DNA of 64,000 bases from positions 21,403-85,402 of the forward strand of contig NZ_BAGN01000076.1 of NCBI RefSeq assembly GCF_000308835.1, read 5' to 3'. The notes below the pieces were generated by a model, which saw only the letters and a program-made list of their open reading frames with translations, made no database searches and was not told the DNA's origin. This document shows positions 6,599-16,054 of the stretch, in pieces (positions within the stretch are counted from its first letter, which is position 1; every line of letters starts with the position of its first letter). A program made the position numbers and the translations under genes. This stretch comes from Nocardia vinacea NBRC 16497 (GTDB lineage Bacteria; Actinomycetota; Actinomycetes; Mycobacteriales; Mycobacteriaceae).

Positions 6599-9466
6599 TT
6601 ACCGACCCAGCACTACTAGCAGGATCCGGTCGGTGACGGCGCTGAAAAGCTCTAGTGCATCACCGATCTCTGATAGCGCTGTGCCGAGTTCGGCCGATAG
6701 AGTTCGGAACAGTTGAGGGTCGAGGTCATCGCTGTTCAGCTGCTGTATTACGCGGCGGCAGTGTCCGCTGCTGTTGTCGGCCAGGGTGAGGAACCGTCGC
6801 CAGAGAAGGCCTAGGTCCGGGTCGGGTAGGTCGAAGTATTCCGTAGCCTCTCGCACGGTCTGTTCGAGGTCGTTGCATATGTCGGCAAGTGGTGAAATGT
6901 CGGCCTCGCCGGATTCCGGCAAGCCCTGCAGCAGGGCGAACAAACGATCAGACGCCGAGAAGATGCGGTCCAGGTACTCCTTGCCGCCGTAGAGAAACCA
7001 TGCTTTGATTTCTTCCGTCCTGATCTCGGGGGAGACGGGTGTCGCGGCGGGATCCTTGACGACCACGCCGGACCTGTCGTCGGCTGATTCGTGGTTCGGG
7101 GCGAAGACCGGCACCGCCCCCAGCGCGGTAAGCGCCGTCACGACGACTCCGACTGCCAGTCGTCGGTTTCTCACAGCGACAACGGTGACCGGCACCCGCC
7201 TCGGCGCTGAACGGACTCTAGTGCGTGCCGGACGGATCGCAAGTACCGCCGATGCCGCCGCCGCTGTCATAAATGCGATCGCCAGCCCCAGAATCGCGAT
7301 CGGTACGAGAAGAAACTCGACCAGCGAGCCGGTCGCCTTCGGCCGCCACACGCAGACCGTGGTCAACGTGTTCAGCGGTCGAAAGCAGCCCTCGGACGAC
7401 ATCAGAACGAACACGCCGGCGAAGCCGACCAGCAATGCAACCTGCGTGGCGGCAAGTGCGACCACGAAGCGGCAAGAGCTTGTTCGTACGCTGGCCATTG
7501 TCGCCGCGACGATCATCGCCAGCAGCAGGCAGACGACGATCCAACCGAGGTAGATCCAGGCATAGAACCCGAACGAGGCTCCGGGTTGCGGGCGCCACAT
7601 ATGCAGGTACTGCAGCACACCCGCGGCGGCCATCCAGCAGGCGATTCCGCCGAGCAGCCCGGGAACGACGATCGTTCGCAGCGTCGGTAGTGGCACGAGC
7701 CGCGGTGGATCGGCTGCGCCGCTATCGCGGAACATTTCTCGTATCCAGCGTGGGCGAATGCGGGTGGGGGCCACTGTCCACGCCAGTAAGGGCACGAGCG
7801 TGGCCGCGCCGATGGCGATGGAGCTCACCGGCACGGTCAACGAAATCAGGTGCGGTGTCACGGTGCTGATCGCGGTCCACTCCGCGGTATGTCCAGCGAT
7901 CGGCCCGCCGGTCTGCTCCAGCAAGTAATCGGAATAGTTTGTGTGGCCTAGCGGCCAGCCGACCATGTACTGCTGACCGAGCGGTCCCCACCACCCAAAC
8001 CATGCGATCCACCCGACGACTGAGCCCGCCAGAATCAGGTACATCACCGGGCGAAGCGATTGTCCCGGCCATGCTCTGGCCCACAGCACACCGCATTGTA
8101 TGACCCACCACGCGAACATGACACCGAACAGGACGACCACTGACAGGACCACCGGCCATTGCGGGAGCCACTTCGTGATCGCTGCCCGATCGATGACGAA
8201 CTCAGTGGACGCGAGCCCGCATCCCAACGACAGCCCCGCGAGGCTGCCCGTCGGCACCGGCCGACCGGTGGCCGTCGCATGAACGACGGCACGCCACAAC
8301 GCGATTCCGGCTACTGTTGTGATCAAAACGGATGCCGACACTGCGCCGAGATATCCGGCCACCGTCGACTTCAGGCCGGACACTTGTTTATTGAATGACA
8401 GTTGGCTGAACACCAGCCCGGCTGCGGCACCGGTGAGAAACATCGGTACCGCTCTTAGGGCGAACAGGTCGGCGGGGTCATCCAGGGCCCCACTGCGCAG
8501 CTGCCAGCGCGGATGCGTCTGCCACAGCTCGACGAACGACGACACAGCACGGCGTGACCTACTTCGTTTCGCATCATAGGCGGGCACGATCCATCCCCTC
8601 GGGTCGGCGCCCCAGCGGACCGCGGCCAGATCAGCATGGATCTCGCGGCTGCGCAGTACATCCGATCTCGCAAGATATGTGATCGCGATCAGGAAGACAG
8701 TGAGCAGGACATTCCGAGTCGAGTACGGAAGGTCGCCAGGCGACCGGCTTCCGATCGCAACAAGCCCGTACCGGACCGCGTACGGTACGAGCACACAGAC
8801 GAGGAACACCCGCCACACGGCAACGGTGAAATAGGTGATGGTGATATCGCGGTTGCGGATATGCGCCAGCTCGTGAAGGAGCACAGCTCGGAAGCGGTGC
8901 GGGTCTGTGTTCCGGCAGGCCACCAGACCACCGTGCAGGCACACCACCGGCCGCCGCGTCCGGCCGAACACGACCGCACCGGTCGAGGACGTCACAGGGT
9001 CGACAACGATCCGGGGTGTGCGATCGAGCCCGGACACGGCCGCGAGATCGCTGACGAGTCTGCTGATCTCACCGTCCCGGTCCACCGAGTCCAGCGGGAC
9101 GACCTTGCCTCGGCGTGCCTTCCACATCGGGATGAGAAGGAACACCACACTCGCCGCAGCCAGCACCGCCACTGGAATAGCCAGCGCGACCCACCAAGGG
9201 GCGAGAAATCCGCCGAAACGCTGCTCACACAAGTCATACGCACGCTGCTGGTGCTGGATCAGCAACGTGCCACGCAGAAGGGACTCGCCCCGCTGGCCTC
9301 CCGCAGCCAGGAAACAACCCCAACCACCACTGCTCGACAGGGCATCTTGCGCCATGTGACCACTGGTCACGAACAGCAGAACCAGCAACAGCGCGAACCG
9401 CATGGCCGTCCCGGCCCCGATCACTCGCTCATCGACGCGAGAGCGAGCGCCCCCCGAAACCATCAT
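6599..9466 (-). CDS. Very large multi-spanning M48-type metalloprotease-like protein
   Basis: A 955-residue membrane protein. A zinc-protease motif HELAH (198-202) is followed by SREIHAD with Glu275, the expected third ligand, as in M48/HtpX/BlaR-type proteases. Hydrophobic segments flank the domain (about 22-36, 88-115, 210-235). A long C-terminal region with many further membrane segments and a final soluble stretch (about 830-940) is far beyond the roughly 300 residues of HtpX. Its start is 2 bp from the stop of the 192-residue gene upstream, so they form one operon. The protease fold is well supported; the substrate and the role of the long tail are unknown. Confidence 0.75.
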   Translation of the reverse strand: MMVSGGARSRVDERVIGAGTAMRFALLLVLLFVTSGHMAQDALSSSGGWGCFLAAGGQRGESLLRGTLLIQHQQRAYDLCEQRFGGFLAPWWVALAIPVAVLAAASVVFLLIPMWKARRGKVVPLDSVDRDGEISRLVSDLAAVSGLDRTPRIVVDPVTSSTGAVVFGRTRRPVVCLHGGLVACRNTDPHRFRAVLLHELAHIRNRDITITYFTVAVWRVFLVCVLVPYAVRYGLVAIGSRSPGDLPYSTRNVLLTVFLIAITYLARSDVLRSREIHADLAAVRWGADPRGWIVPAYDAKRSRSRRAVSSFVELWQTHPRWQLRSGALDDPADLFALRAVPMFLTGAAAGLVFSQLSFNKQVSGLKSTVAGYLGAVSASVLITTVAGIALWRAVVHATATGRPVPTGSLAGLSLGCGLASTEFVIDRAAITKWLPQWPVVLSVVVLFGVMFAWWVIQCGVLWARAWPGQSLRPVMYLILAGSVVGWIAWFGWWGPLGQQYMVGWPLGHTNYSDYLLEQTGGPIAGHTAEWTAISTVTPHLISLTVPVSSIAIGAATLVPLLAWTVAPTRIRPRWIREMFRDSGAADPPRLVPLPTLRTIVVPGLLGGIACWMAAAGVLQYLHMWRPQPGASFGFYAWIYLGWIVVCLLLAMIVAATMASVRTSSCRFVVALAATQVALLVGFAGVFVLMSSEGCFRPLNTLTTVCVWRPKATGSLVEFLLVPIAILGLAIAFMTAAAASAVLAIRPARTRVRSAPRRVPVTVVAVRNRRLAVGVVVTALTALGAVPVFAPNHESADDRSGVVVKDPAATPVSPEIRTEEIKAWFLYGGKEYLDRIFSASDRLFALLQGLPESGEADISPLADICNDLEQTVREATEYFDLPDPDLGLLWRRFLTLADNSSGHCRRVIQQLNSDDLDPQLFRTLSAELGTALSEIGDALELFSAVTDRILLVVLGR

Positions 9467-9468
9467 CG

Positions 9469-10047
9469 TTAGGCGCTGTCGCCAGCGGGTTCGTCTTCCG
9501 TGTTGTGCTCACCCGTCACCAACCGTCGGCCGTTGGGTGCCAGCGCCAGCCTGGCCACCACAGCGTCGGCCACGACGGCGGCACGGTTGCGGTCCATTCC
9601 GCGTTCGGCGGCCAGCGCCAGAATATGGCTGCGAACCTCGGCAAGCTGCTCCGGCGTCAGCGCCGGTACGGGAACCGGCGTTGGACGGATCCGGAAAGCT
9701 TTGCGGAGCAACCGTTTCACTCGGACGGTAGCTGTGTCGGCGGCGGCCTCACCGAAGCGCTGTGCGGCATGCTGGACACCGATCCAGATGACCGGCGTCG
9801 CCAGCGCCGCGATCTCGGCCACGCCGAATCCCAGCGGATCGCCTCGCTTCCCCGTGCGTCGCAACCTTCGGGTCACCACGTCATCATCGAATGCGTCCAG
9901 CCCATCGAACAACGACAGCTCATCAGGAGCCACCTCCGCAACGACGTCGCGGACAATCGGCCGCACCGTGGTCACCTTCACCGCCACAGTGTCATCGCCC
10001 CGCTCACCGTCTCCGACCGACACAGGATCCCCCGATGCCTCGCTCAT
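9469..10047 (-). CDS. Hypothetical protein, partner of the M48-like gene
   Basis: A 192-residue protein from the ATG at 10047; a TTG two codons earlier is also possible. The N-terminus is acidic and polar, followed by a moderately hydrophobic stretch around 'AEIAALATPVIWIGVQHAAQ' and a basic segment (RVKRLLRKAFRIRPTPVP). The C-terminal half is helical. No family is recognised. It is immediately upstream of the large protease gene and certainly cotranscribed, so it may be a membrane-associated partner, regulator or substrate. That role is inference from context alone. Confidence 0.65.
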   Translation of the reverse strand: MSEASGDPVSVGDGERGDDTVAVKVTTVRPIVRDVVAEVAPDELSLFDGLDAFDDDVVTRRLRRTGKRGDPLGFGVAEIAALATPVIWIGVQHAAQRFGEAAADTATVRVKRLLRKAFRIRPTPVPVPALTPEQLAEVRSHILALAAERGMDRNRAAVVADAVVARLALAPNGRRLVTGEHNTEDEPAGDSA

Positions 10048-10173
10048 GTTCAACTAGGTCAAAAGCGTACAAGGTCACCGGCGTTCCACTAAGACTTCGC
10101 GACGTATCCACTAACCGGAAGCACCGCCGGATAGTCGGGCTGGCGGCGATGCGAGATTCTGTGCTGCTGATGA

Positions 10174-10206
10174 CTTTTACGCCTTCGGTCTTCGGAGGCG
10201 TGAAAG
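10174..10206 (-). terminator. Hairpin downstream of the sulfur operon
   Basis: An 11-bp stem (CTTTTACGCCT at 10174-10184 against AGGCGTGAAAG at 10196-10206, one G-T pair) has an 11-nt loop. It lies about 115 bp past the stop of the chelatase gene and before the next minus-strand gene. It could end the sulfate-assimilation transcript. The rest of 10054-10320 shows no convincing gene. Confidence 0.5.
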
Positions 10207-10320
10207 ATACGGACCGGATGTCGTTGACCTGCACCACAAGCAGCGGGTCATCCTGAGGCGCTGGTCATTCGAATGCTAATGGCCTCAGGCGCGGAACTGT
10301 TCGGAGGCTGTCGGCCCCGA

Positions 10321-11235
10321 TCAGGCGGAGAGGCTCAGTGCGTTGGTGAGCGCGGTGTCATAACGGTCCCAGACTATTTCGGTCAATGCCGTGTCGGCGC
10401 CGATGAGGTGCGCATGCACCACATCGGGTGCGGCGGCCACCAGACGATCGGTGAGCCGCCCGGGTGCGAGGAACCACGGCGCCACGAGCACCCGATCGGC
10501 ACCCCTGGCGTACAAACGCGAAATTGCCTGGGTAACAGAAGGTTCGGTGGTCGCGAAGCAGATCTCGGTGTGCCAGCCGGTCAGTGCCGCAAGCTGTCGC
10601 GCGACCTCGGTAGTCCGGGCATTCGCCGTCGCGGATGCCGTCCCGACCGCCGCCACAACGACCCCCGTTCTCGACTGTCCATCGAGTGGTTGTATGCCAT
10701 GCACCGTCGTCCCCAGCGCGGCCAGGGTGCGGTCGCGGAGGGTAGTGATGAGTCGCGGGTCCGGCCCGAGAACGTCGGCTTGGGTCAGCACGAGTTGGGG
10801 GTGGGCGGCGCGGGCGGCAGTAAGCAGGCCGGGTAGATCGACTCGCGCATGATAAGCGCTGCCCAACAGCAACGGAGCCACGACCGCATGCGTGTGCCCT
10901 TGCGCGGCAATGGCATTCACGACCTGCTCGACCGACGGCGCATTCAGATCGAGGAACGCGAGCCGCACATCGATATCCGGCCGGGCGGCGGCAATATCGG
11001 CGACGACCGCCGACATCGTCGCGGCCGAGCGCGGATCCCGACTGCCGTGCGCCACCGCGACGAGCGCAGGCCTGGGCTCCGCGTATCCGCCGATCGGCGT
11101 GGCAGCCGTGACCCGGACAGGCCCGAACATCGGTCTACTCGGTCCCTGTCCGTGGTCCGATAAGCGCTCCAGTTCCGCCCACATGGACCCGCCCGGCAGC
11201 CGCGCCACCGAGCCGACACCACCGGGCGAATTCAC
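10321..11235 (-). CDS. Sirohydrochlorin chelatase, CbiX/SirB type
   Basis: About 304 residues from a GTG one base after the cysN stop. VAHGSRD opens the catalytic domain and 'LLGSAYHARVDLPG' carries the metal-binding His region; a second, diverged half-domain follows (VVAAVGTAS, LVAPWFLAPGRLTD). This is the duplicated CbiX architecture. The enzyme inserts Fe(II) into sirohydrochlorin to make siroheme, the cofactor of the sulfite reductase at the head of the operon. M. tuberculosis has the same neighbour arrangement (nirA-cysH-Rv2393). The first 40 or so residues are poorly conserved, so an internal ATG near 11184 is possible. Confidence 0.85.
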   Translation of the reverse strand: MNSPGGVGSVARLPGGSMWAELERLSDHGQGPSRPMFGPVRVTAATPIGGYAEPRPALVAVAHGSRDPRSAATMSAVVADIAAARPDIDVRLAFLDLNAPSVEQVVNAIAAQGHTHAVVAPLLLGSAYHARVDLPGLLTAARAAHPQLVLTQADVLGPDPRLITTLRDRTLAALGTTVHGIQPLDGQSRTGVVVAAVGTASATANARTTEVARQLAALTGWHTEICFATTEPSVTQAISRLYARGADRVLVAPWFLAPGRLTDRLVAAAPDVVHAHLIGADTALTEIVWDRYDTALTNALSLSA

Positions 11236-11236
11236 C

Positions 11237-12526
11237 TCAGACTCCGACCTCGACCGCGGTCAGCACGTCACCGACCAGACCGGCGGCGAGGGTATTGCCG
11301 CCCGCCGGATCGATGAGCAGGAAGCTGCCGGTGTGCCGGTTGACGCGGTAGTCGTCGGCCGCGATCGGCTCGGCGACGCGCACCGAGATGCGACCGATAT
11401 CGTTGAGCGCCAACGACTCCGGGCTCGCTTCCGCGGTCAGGTTCTGCTCGTCGAACCGCTCGACGAGCGCGCCGACGATCGCCTGCGTGGTGCGGGTGCC
11501 GTGCTTGAGCAGCAGGCGCGCGCCGGGGCGCAGCGGCTTATCACCGAGCCAGCAGACGGTCGCGTCGAAGGTGTCGATCGGTTCCGGCGCATCGGCGCGG
11601 GAGGCGATGATGTCACCGCGCGAGATGTCCACATCGTCGGCCAGGATCAGCGTGACACTGCGCCCGACCTGTGCGACGGCGAGCTCACCATCGGGGGTAT
11701 CGACCCGCTCGACGGTGGAGCGAATTCCCGAGGGCAGCACGACGATTTCGTCGCCGGGCGAGACCGAGCCCGCCGCGATCTGGCCCGCGTAGCCGCGGTA
11801 GTCCGGGTATTCGGCGGTGCGCGGACGGATCACGTACTGCACCGGGAAGCGCAGGCCGAGCGCGTGCTCGCCCGAGCTGTCGGCGTCCACCGGCACCGAT
11901 TCGAGGTGCTCGATCAGCGAAGGCCCGTCGTAGTACGGAGTGTTCGCCGATCGCGAGGCGATATTGTCACCGTGCAGTGCGGAGACCGGAATCTCCAGCA
12001 CATCCTCGGCGGCCCAGCCGAGCGTGCTGGTGAGGGTGTTGAATTCGGCCGAGATCGCGGCGAATACGGTCGCCGGGTCATCGACCAGGTCGATCTTGTT
12101 CACCGCGAGCACCAGCTTCGGCACGCCGAGCAGCGCGAGAACCGCGGCATGGCGACGGGTCTGCTCGATGACGCCCTTGCGCGCGTCGACGAGCAGGATC
12201 ACCAGCTGCGCGGTGGACGCGCCGGAGACGGTGTTGCGGGTGTACTGCACATGCCCGGGCGTATCCGCGAGCACGAAAGACCGCTTGGGCGTTGCGAAGT
12301 AGCGGTAGGCGACATCGATGGTGATGCCCTGCTCGCGTTCCGCGCGCAGCCCGTCCACGAGCAGCGAAAGATCCGGTGTGGCAAGACCTTTGTCCACCGA
12401 CGCGCGGGTGACGGCGTCGATCTGGTCGGCCAGTACGGATTTCGTATCGTAGAGCAGGCGTCCGACCAGGGTGGACTTACCGTCGTCGACAGAACCGGCG
12501 GTGGCCAGCCTCAGTAGGTCGGACAT
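11237..12526 (-). CDS. cysN: Sulfate adenylyltransferase GTPase subunit CysN
   Basis: A 429-residue protein starting at the ATG one base after the cysD stop; the longer frame to 12586 overlaps cysD. GTPase motifs are G1 AGSVDDGKST, G3 DTPGH and G4 NKID, followed by two EF-Tu-like beta-barrel domains. With CysD it makes adenosine 5'-phosphosulfate from ATP and sulfate, GTP hydrolysis driving the reaction. Unlike mycobacterial CysNC there is no fused APS kinase domain. That suits a pathway feeding APS directly to the CysH in this operon. Confidence 0.95.
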   Translation of the reverse strand: MSDLLRLATAGSVDDGKSTLVGRLLYDTKSVLADQIDAVTRASVDKGLATPDLSLLVDGLRAEREQGITIDVAYRYFATPKRSFVLADTPGHVQYTRNTVSGASTAQLVILLVDARKGVIEQTRRHAAVLALLGVPKLVLAVNKIDLVDDPATVFAAISAEFNTLTSTLGWAAEDVLEIPVSALHGDNIASRSANTPYYDGPSLIEHLESVPVDADSSGEHALGLRFPVQYVIRPRTAEYPDYRGYAGQIAAGSVSPGDEIVVLPSGIRSTVERVDTPDGELAVAQVGRSVTLILADDVDISRGDIIASRADAPEPIDTFDATVCWLGDKPLRPGARLLLKHGTRTTQAIVGALVERFDEQNLTAEASPESLALNDIGRISVRVAEPIAADDYRVNRHTGSFLLIDPAGGNTLAAGLVGDVLTAVEVGV

Positions 12527-12527
12527 G

Positions 12528-13457
12528 TCAGAAATATCCTTCTCGTTTGCGGTCTTCCATTGCGGCCTCGGACACTCGGTCGTCACCGCGAGTAGCGCCG
12601 CGCTCGGTCAAACGGGACGCGGCGACCTCGGCGAGAATCGCCTGGTTATCGGCCGCGTCGGAAAGAATCGCGCCGGTGGAGGATCCGTCGCCGACGGTGC
12701 GGTAGCGCACCGAACGGGTCTCGAGCACCTCACCATCGCGCGGGCCGCCCCAGACGCCGGGGGTCATCCACATGCCGTCGCGCTGGTACACCGGACGCTC
12801 GTGCGAGTAGTAGATGTTCGCCAGATCGACATCCTCACGTGCGATGTAGCGCCAGATATCGAGTTCGGTCCAGTTGCTCAGCGGGAACACCCGGACGTGC
12901 TCGCCGGGAGCATGCTTGCCGTTGTACAGATTCCACAGCTCGGGCCGCTGCCGCTTCGGATCCCACTGCCCGAAGGCATTGCGCAGCGAGAAGATTCGTT
13001 CCTTGGCGCGTGAACGCTCTTCATCGCGGCGGCCACCGCCGAAGACCGCGTCGAAGCGGTGCTCGGTGATGGCGTCCAGCAGCGGAACCGTCTGTAGGGG
13101 ATTGCGGATGCCGTCGGCGCGCTCGGTGAGCCTGCCGTCGGCCAGATAGTCCTCGACCTTCGCGACATGCAGTCGCAGGCCGTACTTTTCGACCACCTTG
13201 TCGCGGAATTCGAGCACCTCGGGCAGGTTGTGCCCGGTGTCGACGTGCAGCAGCGCGAACGGCAGCGGCGCGGGCCAGAAGGCCTTGAGCGCCAGGTGCA
13301 GCAGCACCGTGGAATCCTTACCGCCGGAGAACAGGATCACCGGCCGCTCGAATTCACCTGCCACTTCACGGAAAATGTGGATCGATTCCGACTCCAACGC
13401 CGCGAGGGTGTCGAAATCGGTGATGCCCAAGGAACGTGCGCTGATGGTTTCGGTCAT
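12528..13457 (-). CDS. cysD: Sulfate adenylyltransferase small subunit CysD
   Basis: A 309-residue PP-loop ATP pyrophosphatase with the loop 'LFSGGKDSTVLLHLA' and the conserved 'FGGGRRDEERSRAKER' and 'GKHAPGEHVRVFPLSNWTE' regions. It forms the catalytic half of ATP sulfurylase with CysN. The ATG at 13457 overlaps the cysH stop (ATGA). The frame stays open upstream to 13802, but that extension lies wholly inside cysH and is not real. Length and motifs are normal for the family. Confidence 0.96.
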   Translation of the reverse strand: MTETISARSLGITDFDTLAALESESIHIFREVAGEFERPVILFSGGKDSTVLLHLALKAFWPAPLPFALLHVDTGHNLPEVLEFRDKVVEKYGLRLHVAKVEDYLADGRLTERADGIRNPLQTVPLLDAITEHRFDAVFGGGRRDEERSRAKERIFSLRNAFGQWDPKRQRPELWNLYNGKHAPGEHVRVFPLSNWTELDIWRYIAREDVDLANIYYSHERPVYQRDGMWMTPGVWGGPRDGEVLETRSVRYRTVGDGSSTGAILSDAADNQAILAEVAASRLTERGATRGDDRVSEAAMEDRKREGYF

Positions 13458-14188
13458 GACTGATGCAACCCGCATTCGGTCTTGGCGAGGCCGGCCCAGC
13501 GGCCGCTTCGCGGATCGGAACCCGGCTCCGGTTTCCGTGTGCACGGAGCGCAGCCGATGGACGGATATCCCTCCTCCACCAGGGGATTGACGAGGATGCC
13601 GTGCTGTTCGATATAGGCTTGCATCTCGTCGTCGGACCAGGCGGCGATCGGGTTGATCTTCACCAGTCCGAACGCCTCGTCGAACGAGATGAGCGGGGCG
13701 TTGGCCCGGGTCGGTGCCTCCACGCGGCGGATGCCGGTGACCCAGGCGTTGTAACCGCCGAGCGAGCGCTTCAGCGGCACAACCTTGCGCAACCGGCAGC
13801 ATTCACCGGCATCACGCGCGAACAAATCCTTGCCGAGCAGCTGATCCTGTTCGGCCACAGTGCTTTCCGGCCGCACATTGACCACGTTGACGCCGTATAC
13901 GGCCTCCACCGCATCTCGGGTGCCGATGGTCTCGGCGAAGTGGTAGCCGGTATCCAGGAAAAGCACGTCCACACCCGAATGCACTTGGGCGGCAAGGTGA
14001 ACCAGCACGCCGTCCTGCATATTCGAGGCGACGATGTAGCCGGTGCCGAAAACGTCCTCGGTCCACCGCAGCAAATCCAGTGCCGTGGCGTCGGGCCCGA
14101 GTTCGGCCGCGCCTTTTTCGGCGATCGCCCGCAATTCGTCTTCCGACAGCTTCGCGGGCAGGTCCGCCGTTACTTGATCCGTTGTCAC
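13454..14188 (-). CDS. cysH: Adenylylsulfate (APS) reductase, 4Fe-4S type
   Basis: A 244-residue protein from the GTG at 14188, which has GGGAGAA upstream. The four iron-sulfur cysteines are the pairs C130-C131 (GECCRLRK) and C213-C216 (IGCAPCTRKPEPG). The catalytic cysteine is C239 in the C-terminal ECGLH. This CC...CxxC pattern marks reductases that use APS rather than PAPS, giving sulfite with thioredoxin as donor. It sits 14 bp after the sulfite reductase stop and overlaps cysD by 4 bp. Confidence 0.95.
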   Translation of the reverse strand: MTTDQVTADLPAKLSEDELRAIAEKGAAELGPDATALDLLRWTEDVFGTGYIVASNMQDGVLVHLAAQVHSGVDVLFLDTGYHFAETIGTRDAVEAVYGVNVVNVRPESTVAEQDQLLGKDLFARDAGECCRLRKVVPLKRSLGGYNAWVTGIRRVEAPTRANAPLISFDEAFGLVKINPIAAWSDDEMQAYIEQHGILVNPLVEEGYPSIGCAPCTRKPEPGSDPRSGRWAGLAKTECGLHQS

Positions 14189-14202
14189 GCTAGTTCTCCC
14201 AT

Positions 14203-16014
14203 TTACCGAAGGTCGGCCTCGTCGGCACGAACCGCCCACTGAGCGAACCGTTCGCCGTCCTCGCGGTGCTTGATGAAGTTGCGCACCACCCGTTCGATGT
14301 AGTCACCGAGTTCGTTGGTGGTCACCTTGTGCTGACGCAGTTTGCGACCGAAGGCGCTGTCGAAGCCGAGGCTGCCACCGAGATGAACCTGGAAACCCTC
14401 GACATGATTCCCGGAGCCGTCATCGATCAGCTGACCCTTGAAGCCGATATCGGCGACCTGCGCACGCGCGCAGGAGTTCGGGCAGCCGTTGATATTGATG
14501 GTCACGGGAACGTCCAGCTGCGCATTGAGATCCGCGAGCCGCTCCTCCAGCTCCGGCACCAGCGCCTGGGACCGCTTGCGGGTCTCGGCGAAGGAGAGCT
14601 TGCAGAACTCGATTCCGGAGCAGGCCATCAGGTTCCGGCGCCACAGCGACGGACGTGCCTGCAGGCCAAGGGGTTCCAGCTCGTCGATCAGCGCGTCGAC
14701 CTTGTCGTCGGCGATATCGAGCACGATCAGCTTCTGGTACGGGGTGAACCGGATCCGGTCCGAGCCGTACTTCTCCGCCGCCTCGGCGACCTTGGTCAGG
14801 ACGGTGCCCGAAACCCGGCCGGCGATGGGGGAGAAGCCGATCGCGTTGAGCCCGTTGCGCAGCTTCTGCACGCCGACGTGATCGATCGGCTTTTTCGGCT
14901 GTTCCGGCGCGGGACCGTCGATCAGCTTGCGCTTCAGGTACTCGTCCTCGAGCACCTGACGGAACTTCTCGATGCCCCAGTCCTTGATGAGGAACTTCAG
15001 CCGCGCCTTGGTGCGCAGGCGGCGATAGCCGTAATCGCGGAACAGCGAGACGACGGCCTCCCACACATCGGGAACCTCGTCCAGCGGCACCCACACGCCG
15101 ACGCGCTGGGCCAGCATCGGATTCGTCGACAGACCGCCGCCGACCCACAGATCCAGACCAGGGCCGCGCTCCGGGTGATTCACGCCGACGAACGCGACAT
15201 CGTTGATCTCGTGCACCACATCCTGCTGGCCCGAGATCGCGGTCTTGAACTTGCGCGGCAGGTTGGAGTATTCCTTCTTGCCGATGTAGCGGCGCACGAT
15301 CTCGTCGATCGCGGGCGTCGGGTCGATGATCTCGGTCAGCGATTCACCGGCCAGCGGCGAGCCGAGCACCACGCGCGGGCAGTCGCCGCACGCCTCGGTG
15401 GTCTTGAGGCCGACGCCTTCGATCCGCTTCCAGATCTCGGGGACGTTCTCGACCTCGATCCAGTGGTACTGGACGTTCTCGCGGTCGGACAGGTCGGCGG
15501 TGTCGCGGGCGAACTCGGTGGAGATCTGGCCGAGGGTCTTCAGCTGCGCGACGTTCAATGCGCCCGCATCGCAGCGGATGCGCATCATGAAGTACCTGGC
15601 CTCGAGAATGTCGATGTTCTCGTCACCGGTCCAGGTGCCGTCGTAGCCCTGTTCGCGCTGGGTGTAGAGACCCCACCAGCGGAACCGGCCGCGCAGATCG
15701 CCCTTGTCGATGCTGTCGAAGCCCTGCTTGGAATAGATGTTCTCGATCCGGGCCCGGACATTGAGCGGGTTGTCGTCCTTCTTGGACTGCTCGTTCGGGT
15801 TCAGCGGCTCGCGGTAGCCGAGCGCCCACTGGCCCTCGGCCTTGCGGCGCACCGGCTTACCGGTGCGGACCCGCGGACCCGCCGCTACCTCGGTCCGGGG
15901 ACGGTCCGGGCGGACCCGTCGTTCGGAGGCCGGTCGGACCGGGCGCGCGTGCTGCCCAGGCCGGGATTCCGGCTGGGGCTGATCCGTGGGACCGGCGTCG
16001 GTGCTCGACGTCAT
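14203..16014 (-). CDS. sirA: Ferredoxin-dependent sulfite reductase (SirA/NirA type)
   Basis: A 603-residue siroheme protein. Two ferrodoxin-like/siroheme repeats are present. The 4Fe-4S-siroheme ligands are in the C-terminal third: 'ACSGIEFC' and 'NGCPNSCARAQ'. 'WGLYTQREQGYDG' and 'ACGDCPRVVLG' match the regions of the Tyr-Cys pair known in the M. tuberculosis enzyme. It reduces sulfite to sulfide with ferredoxin electrons. The ATG at 16014 has AGGAG upstream and is preferred over starts reaching 16119. The first 60 residues are Pro/Arg-rich and probably disordered. It is the first enzyme gene of the sulfur operon. Confidence 0.93.
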   Translation of the reverse strand: MTSSTDAGPTDQPQPESRPGQHARPVRPASERRVRPDRPRTEVAAGPRVRTGKPVRRKAEGQWALGYREPLNPNEQSKKDDNPLNVRARIENIYSKQGFDSIDKGDLRGRFRWWGLYTQREQGYDGTWTGDENIDILEARYFMMRIRCDAGALNVAQLKTLGQISTEFARDTADLSDRENVQYHWIEVENVPEIWKRIEGVGLKTTEACGDCPRVVLGSPLAGESLTEIIDPTPAIDEIVRRYIGKKEYSNLPRKFKTAISGQQDVVHEINDVAFVGVNHPERGPGLDLWVGGGLSTNPMLAQRVGVWVPLDEVPDVWEAVVSLFRDYGYRRLRTKARLKFLIKDWGIEKFRQVLEDEYLKRKLIDGPAPEQPKKPIDHVGVQKLRNGLNAIGFSPIAGRVSGTVLTKVAEAAEKYGSDRIRFTPYQKLIVLDIADDKVDALIDELEPLGLQARPSLWRRNLMACSGIEFCKLSFAETRKRSQALVPELEERLADLNAQLDVPVTININGCPNSCARAQVADIGFKGQLIDDGSGNHVEGFQVHLGGSLGFDSAFGRKLRQHKVTTNELGDYIERVVRNFIKHREDGERFAQWAVRADEADLR

Positions 16015-16054
16015 GGGGGTCGCTCCTGCTGGGTGAAGGTACATCCGTGCTGAA

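Noticed and set aside
10004..10237. A 77-codon minus-strand ORF
   Set aside because: It overlaps the start of the 192-residue gene and contains the hairpin at 10174; it has no ribosome-binding site or recognised family.
12528..13802. Long version of cysD starting at 13802
   Set aside because: The first 115 codons lie inside cysH in another frame. The ATG at 13457 overlaps the cysH stop and gives the normal CysD N-terminus.
14266..16053. A 595-codon open frame on the plus strand
   Set aside because: It mirrors the sulfite reductase gene codon for codon on the other strand and has no recognisable domain.
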